Shown here one piece after another: positions 9,385 through 18,213 of a stretch of 35,644 nt of DNA. The notes beneath the pieces were generated by a model, which searched no databases, was not told the DNA's origin, and saw nothing but the letters and a program-made list of their open reading frames with translations. Every line of letters begins with the position of its first letter. The first letter of the stretch is position 1. Source of the stretch: Acidobacteriota bacterium (GTDB taxonomy: Bacteria; Acidobacteriota; Aminicenantia; Aminicenantales; Saccharicenantaceae); assembly GCA_029571905.1 (NCBI GenBank), contig JAKPXU010000001.1, positions 1 to 35,644 of the forward strand. Direction: 5' to 3'. The translations under genes were made by a program, and so were the position numbers.

Positions 9385-9413
9385 TTGACAGAAAAAGGCT
9401 AAAAATGTAGAGT
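9385..9413 (+). promoter_or_regulatory. Sigma70-type promoter upstream of the receiver-like gene and valS
   Basis: A perfect TTGACA (9385-9390) is followed after 17 nt by TAGAGT (9408-9413), with an AT-rich stretch downstream. It lies in the 102-nt gap between dnaE and the receiver-like gene, so it probably drives that gene together with valS. Confidence 0.6.
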
Positions 9414-9461
9414 AAATTATCAATTTTCTAATTATTTATGACTGATTTAGCGAGGAAATAA

Positions 9462-10076
9462 GTGGCTTATAACCTGATTGTGGCTTCCAATAGCCCGGTT
9501 TTACAAAAGCTCTGTCAGTCTATTTTTACAGAGGAGACTTATCATCTTCATCTAGCCAGCAATCTGGATGAAATCAATCATTTTCTTGATAGTTTTACAC
9601 CTGAGGCCATTATCCTCGAACCCTCGATTCTGGATTCAATAGAAAATGCTCTTAATTTCAACAATCGATTATTGACCGCCGGTCGGGTGCCTCTTTTCCT
9701 GGTAGCAGGAACCTTTGAGCCGCTGGCCAGGGAATTTCTACCTCTCCTCAGACCAGAACAGGTCTTCTACAAGCCTTTTTATTCAGACAGCCTGGCCGAA
9801 GCGATCAGAGAGGCCATCGAAAAAAATAGGGTTCCTGATACCTTACCAGAGGAGCTGCCCGAAATTAAGCCAGGTCAGAAAAACGCCGCGCCAGCCACTC
9901 TGCCTTCAGATTTAAGACGCGAGATTCGTTTGCTTGTCCAACAAGAAATTCAAACAGCAGAAAAGGAACTTGAAGAAAAAATCAGGCAGAGCCTGATGCC
10001 GGAGATCAAATCACTTTTCGACCAGCAGGAACCTGGCACCAGTGATCTTATCCACAATCAGGGGAGAAAAAGTTAG
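9462..10076 (+). CDS. Degenerate receiver-domain (pseudo-response-regulator) protein
   Basis: The product has 204 residues. The start is GTG at 9462 with GAGG 6 nt upstream. Residues 1-120 have the CheY-like alternation: LIVASNSPVLQKL, then AIILEPSIL, VPLFLVAG and the conserved Lys104 in YKPF followed by LAEAIREAI. The position normally held by the phospho-acceptor Asp is Glu53 (ILEPS), and the paired acidic Mg-binding residues near the N-terminus are Ser9/Asn10. Phosphorylation is therefore unlikely, and Glu may mimic the active state. A proline-rich linker (about 125-148) leads to a charged, probably coiled-coil tail (LRREIRLLVQQEI, ELEEKIRQSL). The tail has no recognisable DNA-binding domain. 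The gene ends one base before the valS ATG. Its function is unknown. Confidence 0.7.
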   Translation: MAYNLIVASNSPVLQKLCQSIFTEETYHLHLASNLDEINHFLDSFTPEAIILEPSILDSIENALNFNNRLLTAGRVPLFLVAGTFEPLAREFLPLLRPEQVFYKPFYSDSLAEAIREAIEKNRVPDTLPEELPEIKPGQKNAAPATLPSDLRREIRLLVQQEIQTAEKELEEKIRQSLMPEIKSLFDQQEPGTSDLIHNQGRKS

Positions 10077-10077
10077 C

Positions 10078-12714
10078 ATGACGACAGAAGAAAAGAAAAT
10101 CCTGGAAAAATCCTACGACCCCAAACCAGTCGAAGCTAAATGGTCAAAATTCTGGCTGGATAACAGGCTGTTTGAAGGCCAGGTAAAATCCAGTAAACCT
10201 AAGTTCTCTATGGTTTTGCCCCCACCGAATGTTACCGGCGTATTGCATATGGGACACGCCTTGTGCTTTACTTTGCCAGATATTATTGTCCGCTGGAAAA
10301 AAATGCAGGGGTACAACACCATGTGGCTGCCGGGAACCGACCATGCCTCGATCGCCGTTCATAATGTCATCGAGCAGAGTTTAAAAGAGAAAGGGCTGAG
10401 CCGGGAAAAAGTCGGCCGGGAAGAGTTCCTTCGTCTGGCCTGGGAATGGAAGAAGAAATATGGTGGAGTTATTACCGAGCAGCTCAAATGCCTGGGCTGT
10501 TCTCTGGACTGGTCGAGGGAAAGATTTACTCTCGACGAAGGTTTCTGTAAGGCTGTCAATTATGTTTTCGTTTCACTCTACAATGAAGGCCTTATTTATC
10601 GCGATTATTATCTCGTTAACCGCTGCCCACGCTGCCAGACCGTTCTTTCTGATATTGAGATTGAGCATCAGGAAGTAAAAGGCCATCTCTGGTATATAAG
10701 ATACCCATTGCCCGACTCCAGCGAGGAACTGGTGGTGGCTACCACCAGACCCGAGACAATGCTGGGTGATACAGCCGTAGCTGTTCATCCCGATGATGAG
10801 CGCTATAAAAAGTTTCATGGAAAGAAAGTTCTGCTGCCGCTTCAAAACCGCCTTATACCGGTCATCACTGATGAACAGGTCGAAAGAGATTTCGGAACCG
10901 GAGCAGTTAAAGTCACGCCTGCTCATGACCCGGTTGACTTTGAGCTGGGCAAAAAGCACGGACTGGAGCAGATTATTGTGATTGATGGCAGCGGCCATAT
11001 GACTGAAGCAGCTGGCGAGGAATTTAAAGGACTGGATCGTTTTGTCTGCCGCGAGAAAGTCGTTGAAAAGCTTAAAGGTCTCGGTTATCTGGTTAAAGTT
11101 GAGGATTACAGCCATGCCGTCGGTCACTGTTACCGCTGCAAGACGATTATTGAACCCTTTCTTTCCTGGCAATGGTTTGTCAAAATCGAACCTCTGGCCA
11201 AAGAAGCGATCAAGGCTGTAGAAGACGGGAAAATTGTCTTTATCCCTGAGAATTGGACCAAAACTTATTTTGACTGGATGTATAAAATTCATGATTGGTG
11301 TATTTCGCGGCAGTTGTGGTGGGGACATCGCATCCCTGCTTATTACTGTGAGAATTGCCACCACATCATGGTCGCCATGGACAAGCCAGCCGCCTGCGAG
11401 CATTGCGGTGGACCGGTCATTCAGGATGAGGACGTCCTTGACACCTGGTTTTCTTCTGCTCTCTGGCCCTTCGCTACTCTGGGCTGGCCTGAAGAGACTG
11501 AAGACCTTAAAGTCTTCTATCCAACCGATTTGATGTCAACCGGTTTTGACATCATTTTCTTCTGGGTGGCAAGAATGATTATGATGGGTCTTAAATTTAT
11601 GAAGGACGTCCCCTTTAAAGAAGTTTTCATCAATGGCCTGGTCCGCGACGTGAAGAAAAGGAAAATGAGCAAGTCAGAAGGCAATATTATTGATCCGCTG
11701 GAAATGATCGACAAATACGGAACAGACGCTCTACGCTTCACCTTAGCTTCACTGGCCGTTCCCGGGATGGATATTGCTCTATCCGAAGAAAGAATGGCTG
11801 GTTACCGGGCTTTTGCCAATAAAATCTGGAATGCCTCCCGCTTTGTCTTGATGAATCTCAGCGAGGAGAAAACCGAGACTGATCCTCAGGCTTTGACTCT
11901 GCCTAACCGTTGGATTCGCAGTCGTCTGACCAGAGTTATTGAGGAGCTTAATGATTCTTTGAAAAATTATAGATTCTATGAGGCAGCCGAGACTATTTAC
12001 CATTTTATCTGGCACGAATTCTGCGACTGGTATATCGAATTTATCAAACCAGAGCTCAAGCAAGGCAATAAAAATACGCAGGCCATGATGCAAGACACAC
12101 TCACTCAAATTCTAAAACTGCTCCATCCTTTTATGCCCTTTATCACCGAGGAACTCTGGCATCATCTGCCAGGAAGTGGCTTATCACTTCTCGCCGAAAC
12201 CTGGCCGGTGGCTGACCAGCGATGGCTGGATGAGGAAGCAGAAGAGACGATGAAGTTTCTGCAGGAGCTTATTTCTGAAGTCAGGAGGATTCGGGCCGAA
12301 AACGAGCTGCCGGTCAGGGAAAAGGTTAACCTCTGGATAAGTGACCGAGATAAGAGCCAGAAGCTGGCCGGGGCACATGAAGAAGCTATTAGACTTCTGG
12401 CTGGTGTGGAGCGAATCGAATACGTGACCGAAATGCCATCCGCCGGGCACCTTATTAAAGGAGTAGCAGGGACAACTGAGATTGGATTACAGCTGGCCAG
12501 GTCTATTGATAAAGAGCAGGAAATGGAACGCCTCCAGAAGGAACTGGTCCGTCTGGAAGAAGACCTGGGCAAACTTATCGTGCGCCTGGAAAACCCTGAT
12601 TTCAAACAAAAGGCACCTCAACAAGTGGTGGCAGAGCATGAGCAGCGATGCCAGGAACTTGAGCTTAAAAAAGAAAAGTTACTTAAGAGCTTGTCAGAGT
12701 TGAGAGAGCTTTAG
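10078..12714 (+). CDS. valS: Valyl-tRNA synthetase
   Basis: This class Ia synthetase charges tRNA-Val. I place the start at ATG 10078, directly after the preceding stop, giving 878 residues; an upstream ATG at 10042 would overlap the previous gene by 35 nt and add 12 atypical residues. The Rossmann fold has PPPNVTGVLHMGHAL with HMGH at 57-60, and the KMSKS loop is at 529-533. The CP1 editing domain contains TTRPETMLGDTAVAV. Cys pairs (CPRCQ, CYRCK and CENC with CEHCGG) suggest zinc knuckles. The anticodon-binding helical domain has NRWIRSRL and PFMPFITEELWH. A C-terminal coiled coil (ERLQKELVRLEEDLGKL) is the usual tRNA-contacting arm of ValS. The window also encodes a tRNA-Val. Confidence 0.97.
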   Translation: MTTEEKKILEKSYDPKPVEAKWSKFWLDNRLFEGQVKSSKPKFSMVLPPPNVTGVLHMGHALCFTLPDIIVRWKKMQGYNTMWLPGTDHASIAVHNVIEQSLKEKGLSREKVGREEFLRLAWEWKKKYGGVITEQLKCLGCSLDWSRERFTLDEGFCKAVNYVFVSLYNEGLIYRDYYLVNRCPRCQTVLSDIEIEHQEVKGHLWYIRYPLPDSSEELVVATTRPETMLGDTAVAVHPDDERYKKFHGKKVLLPLQNRLIPVITDEQVERDFGTGAVKVTPAHDPVDFELGKKHGLEQIIVIDGSGHMTEAAGEEFKGLDRFVCREKVVEKLKGLGYLVKVEDYSHAVGHCYRCKTIIEPFLSWQWFVKIEPLAKEAIKAVEDGKIVFIPENWTKTYFDWMYKIHDWCISRQLWWGHRIPAYYCENCHHIMVAMDKPAACEHCGGPVIQDEDVLDTWFSSALWPFATLGWPEETEDLKVFYPTDLMSTGFDIIFFWVARMIMMGLKFMKDVPFKEVFINGLVRDVKKRKMSKSEGNIIDPLEMIDKYGTDALRFTLASLAVPGMDIALSEERMAGYRAFANKIWNASRFVLMNLSEEKTETDPQALTLPNRWIRSRLTRVIEELNDSLKNYRFYEAAETIYHFIWHEFCDWYIEFIKPELKQGNKNTQAMMQDTLTQILKLLHPFMPFITEELWHHLPGSGLSLLAETWPVADQRWLDEEAEETMKFLQELISEVRRIRAENELPVREKVNLWISDRDKSQKLAGAHEEAIRLLAGVERIEYVTEMPSAGHLIKGVAGTTEIGLQLARSIDKEQEMERLQKELVRLEEDLGKLIVRLENPDFKQKAPQQVVAEHEQRCQELELKKEKLLKSLSELREL

Positions 12715-12743
12715 TCTCGAGCTAACCGCTAAGAACATAAACC

Positions 12744-13496
12744 ATGGGTACCATAAACTTTGGCGAGCTAACTTTTAGATTTTCCAGCCTGGACTCCACT
12801 ATGAATTTCGGTCGCACACTGGCCAGGCTTGGCTTTCCAGAGGGCACAGCCGTTCTGGCCGATGAACAGACGGCCGGTCGAGGTACTAAAGGCCGCTGGT
12901 GGCACTCATCGGCTAAAAAGGGTCTCTATGTATCTTTTCTGCTGCGGCCGCCGGCCGGGCTTTTACATCTTTTGCCGCTGGCGGCCGGGCTGGCGGCAGC
13001 CGAGGCTGTAGAGGAGTTGGCCAGAGTAGATATGAGTCTAAAATGGCCTAATGATCTTCTTTTTAGAGGCAAAAAGATCGGCGGGATTTTGTGCGAAGCA
13101 GAGACTTCAACCACCGGTCAAGCTGATGTTATTGCCGGCTTTGGCCTAAATCTTAACCATCATCGGGAAGATTTTGCTGAAGAAGTGGCAGACCTGGCTA
13201 CTTCGCTTCTTATTATCACCGGGCAGACTTACCAACCGGAACAATTATTCCAGCTTCTTGGTAGGAAATTCCAGTTCTGGTATAATAAGCTCAAAGAAGG
13301 GCAAGCAAAATTAATTGTCGGCAGATTTGAAGCCAGGCTTTCTTTTTCTCCTGGTCAGACTGTGATTATCAAAGACCGAGAAGGAAAGGTCTCAGGGCAG
13401 TTTGGTGGTCTAGCTCAGGATGGAAGCTTAATTCTTCAAATCGGCCAGGAAAACAAAAAATACTATGCTTCAGAAATAGTTAGAGTGTTAAGTTAA
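12744..13496 (+). CDS. birA: Biotin--[acetyl-CoA-carboxylase] ligase
   Basis: This enzyme activates biotin with ATP and attaches it to the lysine of biotin carboxyl carrier proteins. The product has 250 residues and consists of the catalytic and C-terminal SH3-like domains only. It lacks the N-terminal helix-turn-helix of repressor-type BirA, so it is class I and not expected to regulate biotin synthesis. Visible motifs are DSTMNF, the biotinyl-AMP loop AGRGTKGRWWHS, LKWPNDLLF and KIGGILCE with GFGLNLNH. The start at 12744 has no good Shine-Dalgarno. It is followed by coaX after 34 nt, a birA-coaX arrangement seen in many bacteria. Confidence 0.93.
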   Translation: MGTINFGELTFRFSSLDSTMNFGRTLARLGFPEGTAVLADEQTAGRGTKGRWWHSSAKKGLYVSFLLRPPAGLLHLLPLAAGLAAAEAVEELARVDMSLKWPNDLLFRGKKIGGILCEAETSTTGQADVIAGFGLNLNHHREDFAEEVADLATSLLIITGQTYQPEQLFQLLGRKFQFWYNKLKEGQAKLIVGRFEARLSFSPGQTVIIKDREGKVSGQFGGLAQDGSLILQIGQENKKYYASEIVRVLS

Positions 13497-13530
13497 AGTG
13501 ATAAATTGAAACCACGACCAGGAGAAAACG

Positions 13531-14310
13531 ATGATCATGACCTTTGACATTGGCAATACAACCATTGCTCTCGGCCTTTTTAAGGCTAAAAAATTGTTGA
13601 CCAGCTGGAAAATAAAAAGCGACAGAGAAAAAACAGCCGATGAATATGGCCTGATTCTCTCCGACCTGCTCGGATACCAAAAGCTTTCCTGCCAGGAAAT
13701 TAAGGGTGCCATTATTTCGTCCGTGGTTCCACCTATCACTCCTGTTATCGAGCAAGCGATGGAGAAATATTTCAAGGTCAAACCATTGCTGGTCGGACCG
13801 GGCCTTAAAACCGGCATACCAATTCTTTATGAGAATCCCGCCGAGGTTGGTCCAGACCGGATTGTGGCCGCTTACGCCGCCTATAAAAAGTATGGCGGGC
13901 CCTGTCTTGTCGTTGATTTTGGGACAGCCACTACTTTTGATGCTATCTCAGCCGCCGGTGAATATCTGGGGGGATCAATTGCCCCTGGAATTCAAATTTC
14001 GGCTGAGGCTCTTTATCTGCGAACAGCTCGCTTACCCCGAATCGAGATTAAAAAGCCCAAAATGGCTATCGGTCGCAATACTGTTTCGAGTATGCAGTCT
14101 GGACTTTATTTTGGCTATATAGGACTGGTCAACCAAATTATCAGTGAGATGTCAGCTGAACTCCAGGCCAAACCGATAGTGGTAGCCACCGGCGGTCAGG
14201 CCGAGCTTATTGCTACTGATATCAAGGCTATAGATCATTTTGAACCAAATCTGGTCCTGGAAGGTCTGAAGTTGCTCTATGAAAAAAACCGCCCTCGGGA
14301 GAAAAAATGA
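13531..14310 (+). CDS. coaX: Type III pantothenate kinase
   Basis: This enzyme phosphorylates pantothenate in the first step of coenzyme A synthesis; type III enzymes are insensitive to CoA feedback. The product has 259 residues, normal for the family. The ASKHA-fold motifs are TFDIGNTTIALGLF near the N-terminus, GPGLKTGIPI, PAEVGPDRIVAA, the second phosphate loop VVDFGTATTFDAIS and ATGGQAELIA near the C-terminus. The start ATG 13531 has AGGAG 6 nt upstream; an in-frame ATG two codons later is less well placed. The stop overlaps the start of the next gene (ATGA), implying translational coupling. Confidence 0.95.
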   Translation: MIMTFDIGNTTIALGLFKAKKLLTSWKIKSDREKTADEYGLILSDLLGYQKLSCQEIKGAIISSVVPPITPVIEQAMEKYFKVKPLLVGPGLKTGIPILYENPAEVGPDRIVAAYAAYKKYGGPCLVVDFGTATTFDAISAAGEYLGGSIAPGIQISAEALYLRTARLPRIEIKKPKMAIGRNTVSSMQSGLYFGYIGLVNQIISEMSAELQAKPIVVATGGQAELIATDIKAIDHFEPNLVLEGLKLLYEKNRPREKK

Positions 14311-14945
14311 CGCAGGATGAGACCGGCCGCCAGCACTACTACCAGGAGATTGCCCGCCGCTTTTTAAGGCATCAGACCAGTATGTTCTTTCTGCCACCGC
14401 GCGACCTGGCTCTCATCTCAGATTGGGAAAAACTGGGAATACCGCTTGAGCCAATTCTTGAGGGCATTGACCGGACTTTTTCCAGGCAACTTAAAAGAAA
14501 AAAAAAGAGAAATATCTATTCACTCAGTCAATGTGAAAGAGAAATATTAAAAGCTTATGCCAGTTATCAGGAGAGGCTCATCGGTCAGACCTCACCTCCG
14601 ATTGAACCCGATAAAAAAATAAATAAAGCCAGGGCTGAGATTGAGGCTTTCCTCAAGGGATTGCCGACCGAATTTGAGAAGCTAAACGAATTATATAAAG
14701 TAGCTCTGGAGATTCTAAATAAGAGTGAACCAGATGAAAATAAACTCGAAGAACTGGATGAAGAGATTGACCGATTTGTCTTCCAGCTCATACCGGAGGA
14801 AGAGAAAAAGGCTGGGTTAAAAGAGATTCGACGGGAATTTCCAGGCAAGCCGGAAGCGGTTTTGACTGAAATTCAGCAGACAAGACTGGTTAAGGAGAAG
14901 AGGCAGCTTTATCACCTTCCTTATGTCTCCCTTTTTTATTATTGA
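14307..14945 (+). CDS. Hypothetical acidic helical protein coupled to coaX
   Basis: The product has 212 residues and its ATG overlaps the coaX stop by 4 nt. No catalytic motif is visible. The N-terminal third contains FLPPRDLALISDWEKLGIPLEP followed by a helix ILEGIDRTF. This resembles a family of uncharacterised proteins in Acidobacteria and deltaproteobacteria, recalled only from its general pattern. The middle (about 85-185) is strongly charged and predicted helical (ELDEEIDRFVFQLIPEEEKK), and the end is hydrophobic and aromatic (YHLPYVSLFYY). The coupling to coaX and the following rnr do not identify a role. Confidence 0.7.
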   Translation: MTQDETGRQHYYQEIARRFLRHQTSMFFLPPRDLALISDWEKLGIPLEPILEGIDRTFSRQLKRKKKRNIYSLSQCEREILKAYASYQERLIGQTSPPIEPDKKINKARAEIEAFLKGLPTEFEKLNELYKVALEILNKSEPDENKLEELDEEIDRFVFQLIPEEEKKAGLKEIRREFPGKPEAVLTEIQQTRLVKEKRQLYHLPYVSLFYY

Positions 14946-14999
14946 AACCATAATGTCAAATTTAATCAAAATTAATAGACTATAAATGAAAGAAAAACC

Positions 15000-17063
15000 A
15001 TGGAAAAAGAAATAATTGAATTTTTAGAAAAAAATAGAAAACCAATCAGTCTGGAAAGACTGGGTCGAATTCTTAAGTTGAATAAAGGAGAAAAACGAAA
15101 ATTAAAGGGACTGGTCAGATACCTGGAGAAACAGGGACTGCTTAAGCTGAAAGGCGATCTGGTCATGCCTCTGCCCAGAAGTAAAGTCATCAGAGGAACG
15201 ATCTCTTTAAACAAGCGCGGTTTTGCTTTTGTTACCCCAGAAACAGCAGAAGATGGTGCCGAGGATATTTTTATCCCACCAGGCCAGACAGCAGGGGCTC
15301 TAACCGGTGACCTGGTTGAAGTCATAGTCAAAGAAGAAGGACAAAAAGGTAAGGCAGAAGGACGGGTAACCAGGATTTTAAAGAGGGGGCGGACCTCTAT
15401 TTTCGGTTTGTATCTTGAGATAAATTACCAGCCATTTGTTCTCCCTATGGATACTCTTCATGAAGAGCCATTCCTGGTAAAACTTAAAAACCGCCAACGG
15501 CCAAAACCAGGGCAGATTGTAGAAATTGACAGAAGTAGCCTGGAAGTCAGAAAAATCCTTGGCTATCAGGATGAACCTGGGGTGGATCTGAAGGTGGTTA
15601 TCAATCAGCATAACCTGTTTGAAAAATTTAGCCCGGAGACACTGGCAGAAGCTACCACTCTGCCAGCCGAACCACTGAGCGAAGACTTTATAGGGCGCGT
15701 CGATTACAGAAATTGGACAACGGTAACCATCGACGGGGAGAAAGCCCAGGATTTCGACGACGCCCTGAGCATCAGAAAACTGAGCAATGGGCATTATCTT
15801 CTAGGAGTCCATATAGCCGATGTCTCCCATTATGTCCGGCCGGGCTCAGCTCTCGACCGCGAGGCCTACCTGCGCGGAACCAGCGTTTATTTTCCCGATC
15901 TGACCCTGCCCATGCTGCCCGAAAAATTATCTAACGATCTGTGCAGTTTGAGGCCTCAAGTTCCGCGCCTCACCGTCTCGGCTGTGATGGAAATAGACGA
16001 AAAGGGAACTATTCTTCAGAGTGATTTTCACCCCTCGGTTATTCAAACCACGGAGAGAATGACCTATACCTCCGTTTATAAAATCTTCCAGGGAGATCCA
16101 GGAGAGCAGAACCGTTACCAGCATCTCCATGCTGATCTTTTTCTTATGAGGCATCTGGCCCGGATTCTTAAGCGAAAACGTCTCCGCCAGGGCAGCCTTG
16201 ATTTTGATTTGCTTGAACCTGAACTTATTTATCGGGAAGGATTGCTGACGGCAGTTGTTCCTTCAGAGCGAAATGAAGCTCACAGTCTGGTAGAGGAATT
16301 TATGCTGGCCGCTAATGTGGCTGTTGCTGTTTATCTCAGTGAACATAATTATGGCTGTATTTATCGTGTTCACCCTGCTCCGACTCGTTCCGACCTGGAA
16401 AAATTAAAGAGCCTCCTGGTCCACTTCGGGCTGGAATTGCCTCGGGCCAGTCAGATTAAATCGACTGATCTCCAGAAAATTATTGAGAGCTTTAAAGGCC
16501 AGCCTGAGGAAAAATTCATAACCATTCAGGTTTTGAGAGCTATGCGCCTGGCCGTTTATTCTGATAAAAACTGTGGTCATTTTGGTCTGGCACTGCCGGT
16601 TTATACGCATTTTACCTCACCTATTCGTCGCTATCCTGATCTCGTTGTTCATCGTCTCTTGAAAAGAGCCCTGGCCAGGAAAAAACCGAGGCCTCTGCCC
16701 CTGGCTGACATCGCCCTTCACTGTTCCCAGCGAGAAAGACTGGCTGATGAAGCAGAAAGAGCTCTTATACAATGGAGAATTCTGCGCCTCCTGAAAAATA
16801 AGCTGGGCGAGGAATTCGTCGGGATGATAACCGACATTAACCGGGCTGGACTGGTGGTCGAACTTGACGATTACTTCATAGATGGCCTGATACCTTATTC
16901 CGCTCTGGGCGACGATTACTTTTTAAGAAGAGACGAAAAAACACTGCGCGGACGGCAAAGTGGAGTAACCTTCTCGCTCGGGGAAAGAGTTATAGTCAGG
17001 ATGGTTAGCTGCAACCCGATCCTTAAAAAGGTCGAATTTGTCCTGGCCGGAAAAATTGATTAG
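15000..17063 (+). CDS. rnr: Ribonuclease R (RNase II/R family 3'-5' exoribonuclease)
   Basis: This enzyme degrades RNA processively from the 3' end, including structured RNA. The product has 687 residues. An N-terminal winged-helix segment (about 1-60, LERLGRILKLNKGEKRKL) is followed by cold-shock OB folds (RGTISLNKRGFAFV, EDIFIPP). The RNB domain has all four metal-binding aspartates in TIDGEKAQDFDDA (Asp245, 251, 253, 254). HIADVSHYV and HFTSPIRRYPDLVVHR follow, and a short C-terminal S1 domain (FVGMITDINRAGL) completes it. The Lys-rich C-terminal tail of E. coli RNase R is absent. There is no strong Shine-Dalgarno; a TATAAA box at 14981-14986 lies close upstream. The next gene starts 18 nt downstream. 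Confidence 0.95.
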   Translation: MEKEIIEFLEKNRKPISLERLGRILKLNKGEKRKLKGLVRYLEKQGLLKLKGDLVMPLPRSKVIRGTISLNKRGFAFVTPETAEDGAEDIFIPPGQTAGALTGDLVEVIVKEEGQKGKAEGRVTRILKRGRTSIFGLYLEINYQPFVLPMDTLHEEPFLVKLKNRQRPKPGQIVEIDRSSLEVRKILGYQDEPGVDLKVVINQHNLFEKFSPETLAEATTLPAEPLSEDFIGRVDYRNWTTVTIDGEKAQDFDDALSIRKLSNGHYLLGVHIADVSHYVRPGSALDREAYLRGTSVYFPDLTLPMLPEKLSNDLCSLRPQVPRLTVSAVMEIDEKGTILQSDFHPSVIQTTERMTYTSVYKIFQGDPGEQNRYQHLHADLFLMRHLARILKRKRLRQGSLDFDLLEPELIYREGLLTAVVPSERNEAHSLVEEFMLAANVAVAVYLSEHNYGCIYRVHPAPTRSDLEKLKSLLVHFGLELPRASQIKSTDLQKIIESFKGQPEEKFITIQVLRAMRLAVYSDKNCGHFGLALPVYTHFTSPIRRYPDLVVHRLLKRALARKKPRPLPLADIALHCSQRERLADEAERALIQWRILRLLKNKLGEEFVGMITDINRAGLVVELDDYFIDGLIPYSALGDDYFLRRDEKTLRGRQSGVTFSLGERVIVRMVSCNPILKKVEFVLAGKID

Positions 17064-17081
17064 AACAAGTGAGAGCCAAAG

Positions 17082-18179
17082 ATGAACTCTGCTGAGACAG
17101 TTTTTTATGCCCTGCCGGCTGGAGAATGGTCAGAGTTAGCCGGAGGAGGACAGCACTCAGGTCAGATTCTGGGCAACCAGGGCCAATTTCAGGCAAAAAT
17201 CGAAGCAAGCAGGCTGCCTTCAGAAAGATTTAATCTGCCCTATTTAAAGATAAAAACCAGCCAGCCTTTTGAAGTCAGGTGGGGAGACAATTTTCAAATT
17301 AAGCTTCCAGGTTTTAACCTGCCCATTCCGGCTCGAGTAATCTATCCCCAGGCCAATCAGCTAACAAAAAAAGAAGAAAAGCTCATCCAGTGCCTGGATA
17401 GATACGCTGAGGGTGAGAAGGCGATGCTGCTGGCTCTAACCGAAGAAACTGGCCTTCAAGGTTTGAGAGAAAAAGAGCTGGAAGACTTTTGCCGACTGCC
17501 TTCCTCCCAGCTCACTCAATTGGCCCTGGAGCTCGAAAAAGAGGGCCAGCTTTTTATTCTGGAATTTTCTCCGCTTTTTCTTCTGAGCAGAAAGAGCTTT
17601 GACTTTCTGCTGACCAAAATGATGAGTTACATTGAAGATTATCACCAGCGGCGGCCAGCTGAAACCGGTCCATCGATTAAAAAGATCCAGGAGAGATTCA
17701 AGTTGCCAAAGCCTGTTTTGCAACTGGCTTTAAATCGTCTCATAAAGGATGGGCAGGTGGAAATAAGCGGCGAACAGGTCTGGCGGCACGGTTTTGAAAT
17801 CAGCCTATCAAAAGAAGAAGATGAGATCATGACAGCCATTGAGAAGATGCTTCTGGAACAGAAGTTTTCTGCCTCTTCTTTGGAAGAGCTGGCCAGAAAA
17901 TTTAAAGTTCACCCTCAGCGCCTGGAAACGATGACCGAGCTCCTTCTCCAGAAAAAGAAGGTAGTCGAAAGTCCGGATGGTTTTATTCTTCATGCCAGCT
18001 GGCTGGAAGAAATTAAAAAAAAGCTGGAAGAAAGAAAGAGAAATGGCCAGAGGGAATTAACCGTAGGCGAGTTTAAAAAATTAACTGGCTTATCAAGAAA
18101 ATACGCTATCCCACTGCTCGAATTTCTGGATGAATTGGGTCTTACCCGCCGGAGCGGCTCGAAAAGGATAATTCTCTAA
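17082..18179 (+). CDS. Stand-alone SelB C-terminal-half-like protein (no GTPase domain)
   Basis: The product has 365 residues. The C-terminus (about 324-365) reads LTVGEFKKLTGLSRKYAIPL followed by LEFLDELGLTRR. This closely matches the last winged helix of the selenocysteine elongation factor SelB, which binds the SECIS hairpin. Residues about 100-320 contain further winged-helix-like segments (IQERFKLPKPVLQLALNRL, ARKFKVHPQRLETM). The first 90 residues (SGQILGNQGQFQAKIEASRL, then PIPARVIYPQ) look like the end of SelB domain II and the domain III beta-barrel. The GTPase domain and its nucleotide-binding motifs are completely absent, and full SelB is about 600 or more residues. No stop or frameshift interrupts the frame and no GTPase remnant lies upstream, where rnr ends 18 nt away. 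It may be a repurposed RNA-binding protein; its role is unknown. Confidence 0.75.
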   Translation: MNSAETVFYALPAGEWSELAGGGQHSGQILGNQGQFQAKIEASRLPSERFNLPYLKIKTSQPFEVRWGDNFQIKLPGFNLPIPARVIYPQANQLTKKEEKLIQCLDRYAEGEKAMLLALTEETGLQGLREKELEDFCRLPSSQLTQLALELEKEGQLFILEFSPLFLLSRKSFDFLLTKMMSYIEDYHQRRPAETGPSIKKIQERFKLPKPVLQLALNRLIKDGQVEISGEQVWRHGFEISLSKEEDEIMTAIEKMLLEQKFSASSLEELARKFKVHPQRLETMTELLLQKKKVVESPDGFILHASWLEEIKKKLEERKRNGQRELTVGEFKKLTGLSRKYAIPLLEFLDELGLTRRSGSKRIIL

Positions 18180-18213
18180 CTGAGTCTGGCCAGAGGTCAG
18201 GGTTATTTTTTTT
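18180..18213 (+). terminator. Probable intrinsic terminator after the SelB-like gene
   Basis: CTGA (18180-18183) pairs with TCAG (18197-18200), with inner TCT/AGA pairs around a GGCC loop. A GGTTA and a run of eight T (18206-18213) follow. It sits between convergent genes. The T run also encodes the Lys-rich C-terminus of the minus-strand gene, so part of the signal could be coding bias. Confidence 0.5.

Noticed and set aside
10573-11403. Long minus-strand open frame (276 codons) opposite valS
   Set aside because: It is fully antisense to conserved valS sequence, has no protein-family motif and its composition reflects the complement of valS codons.
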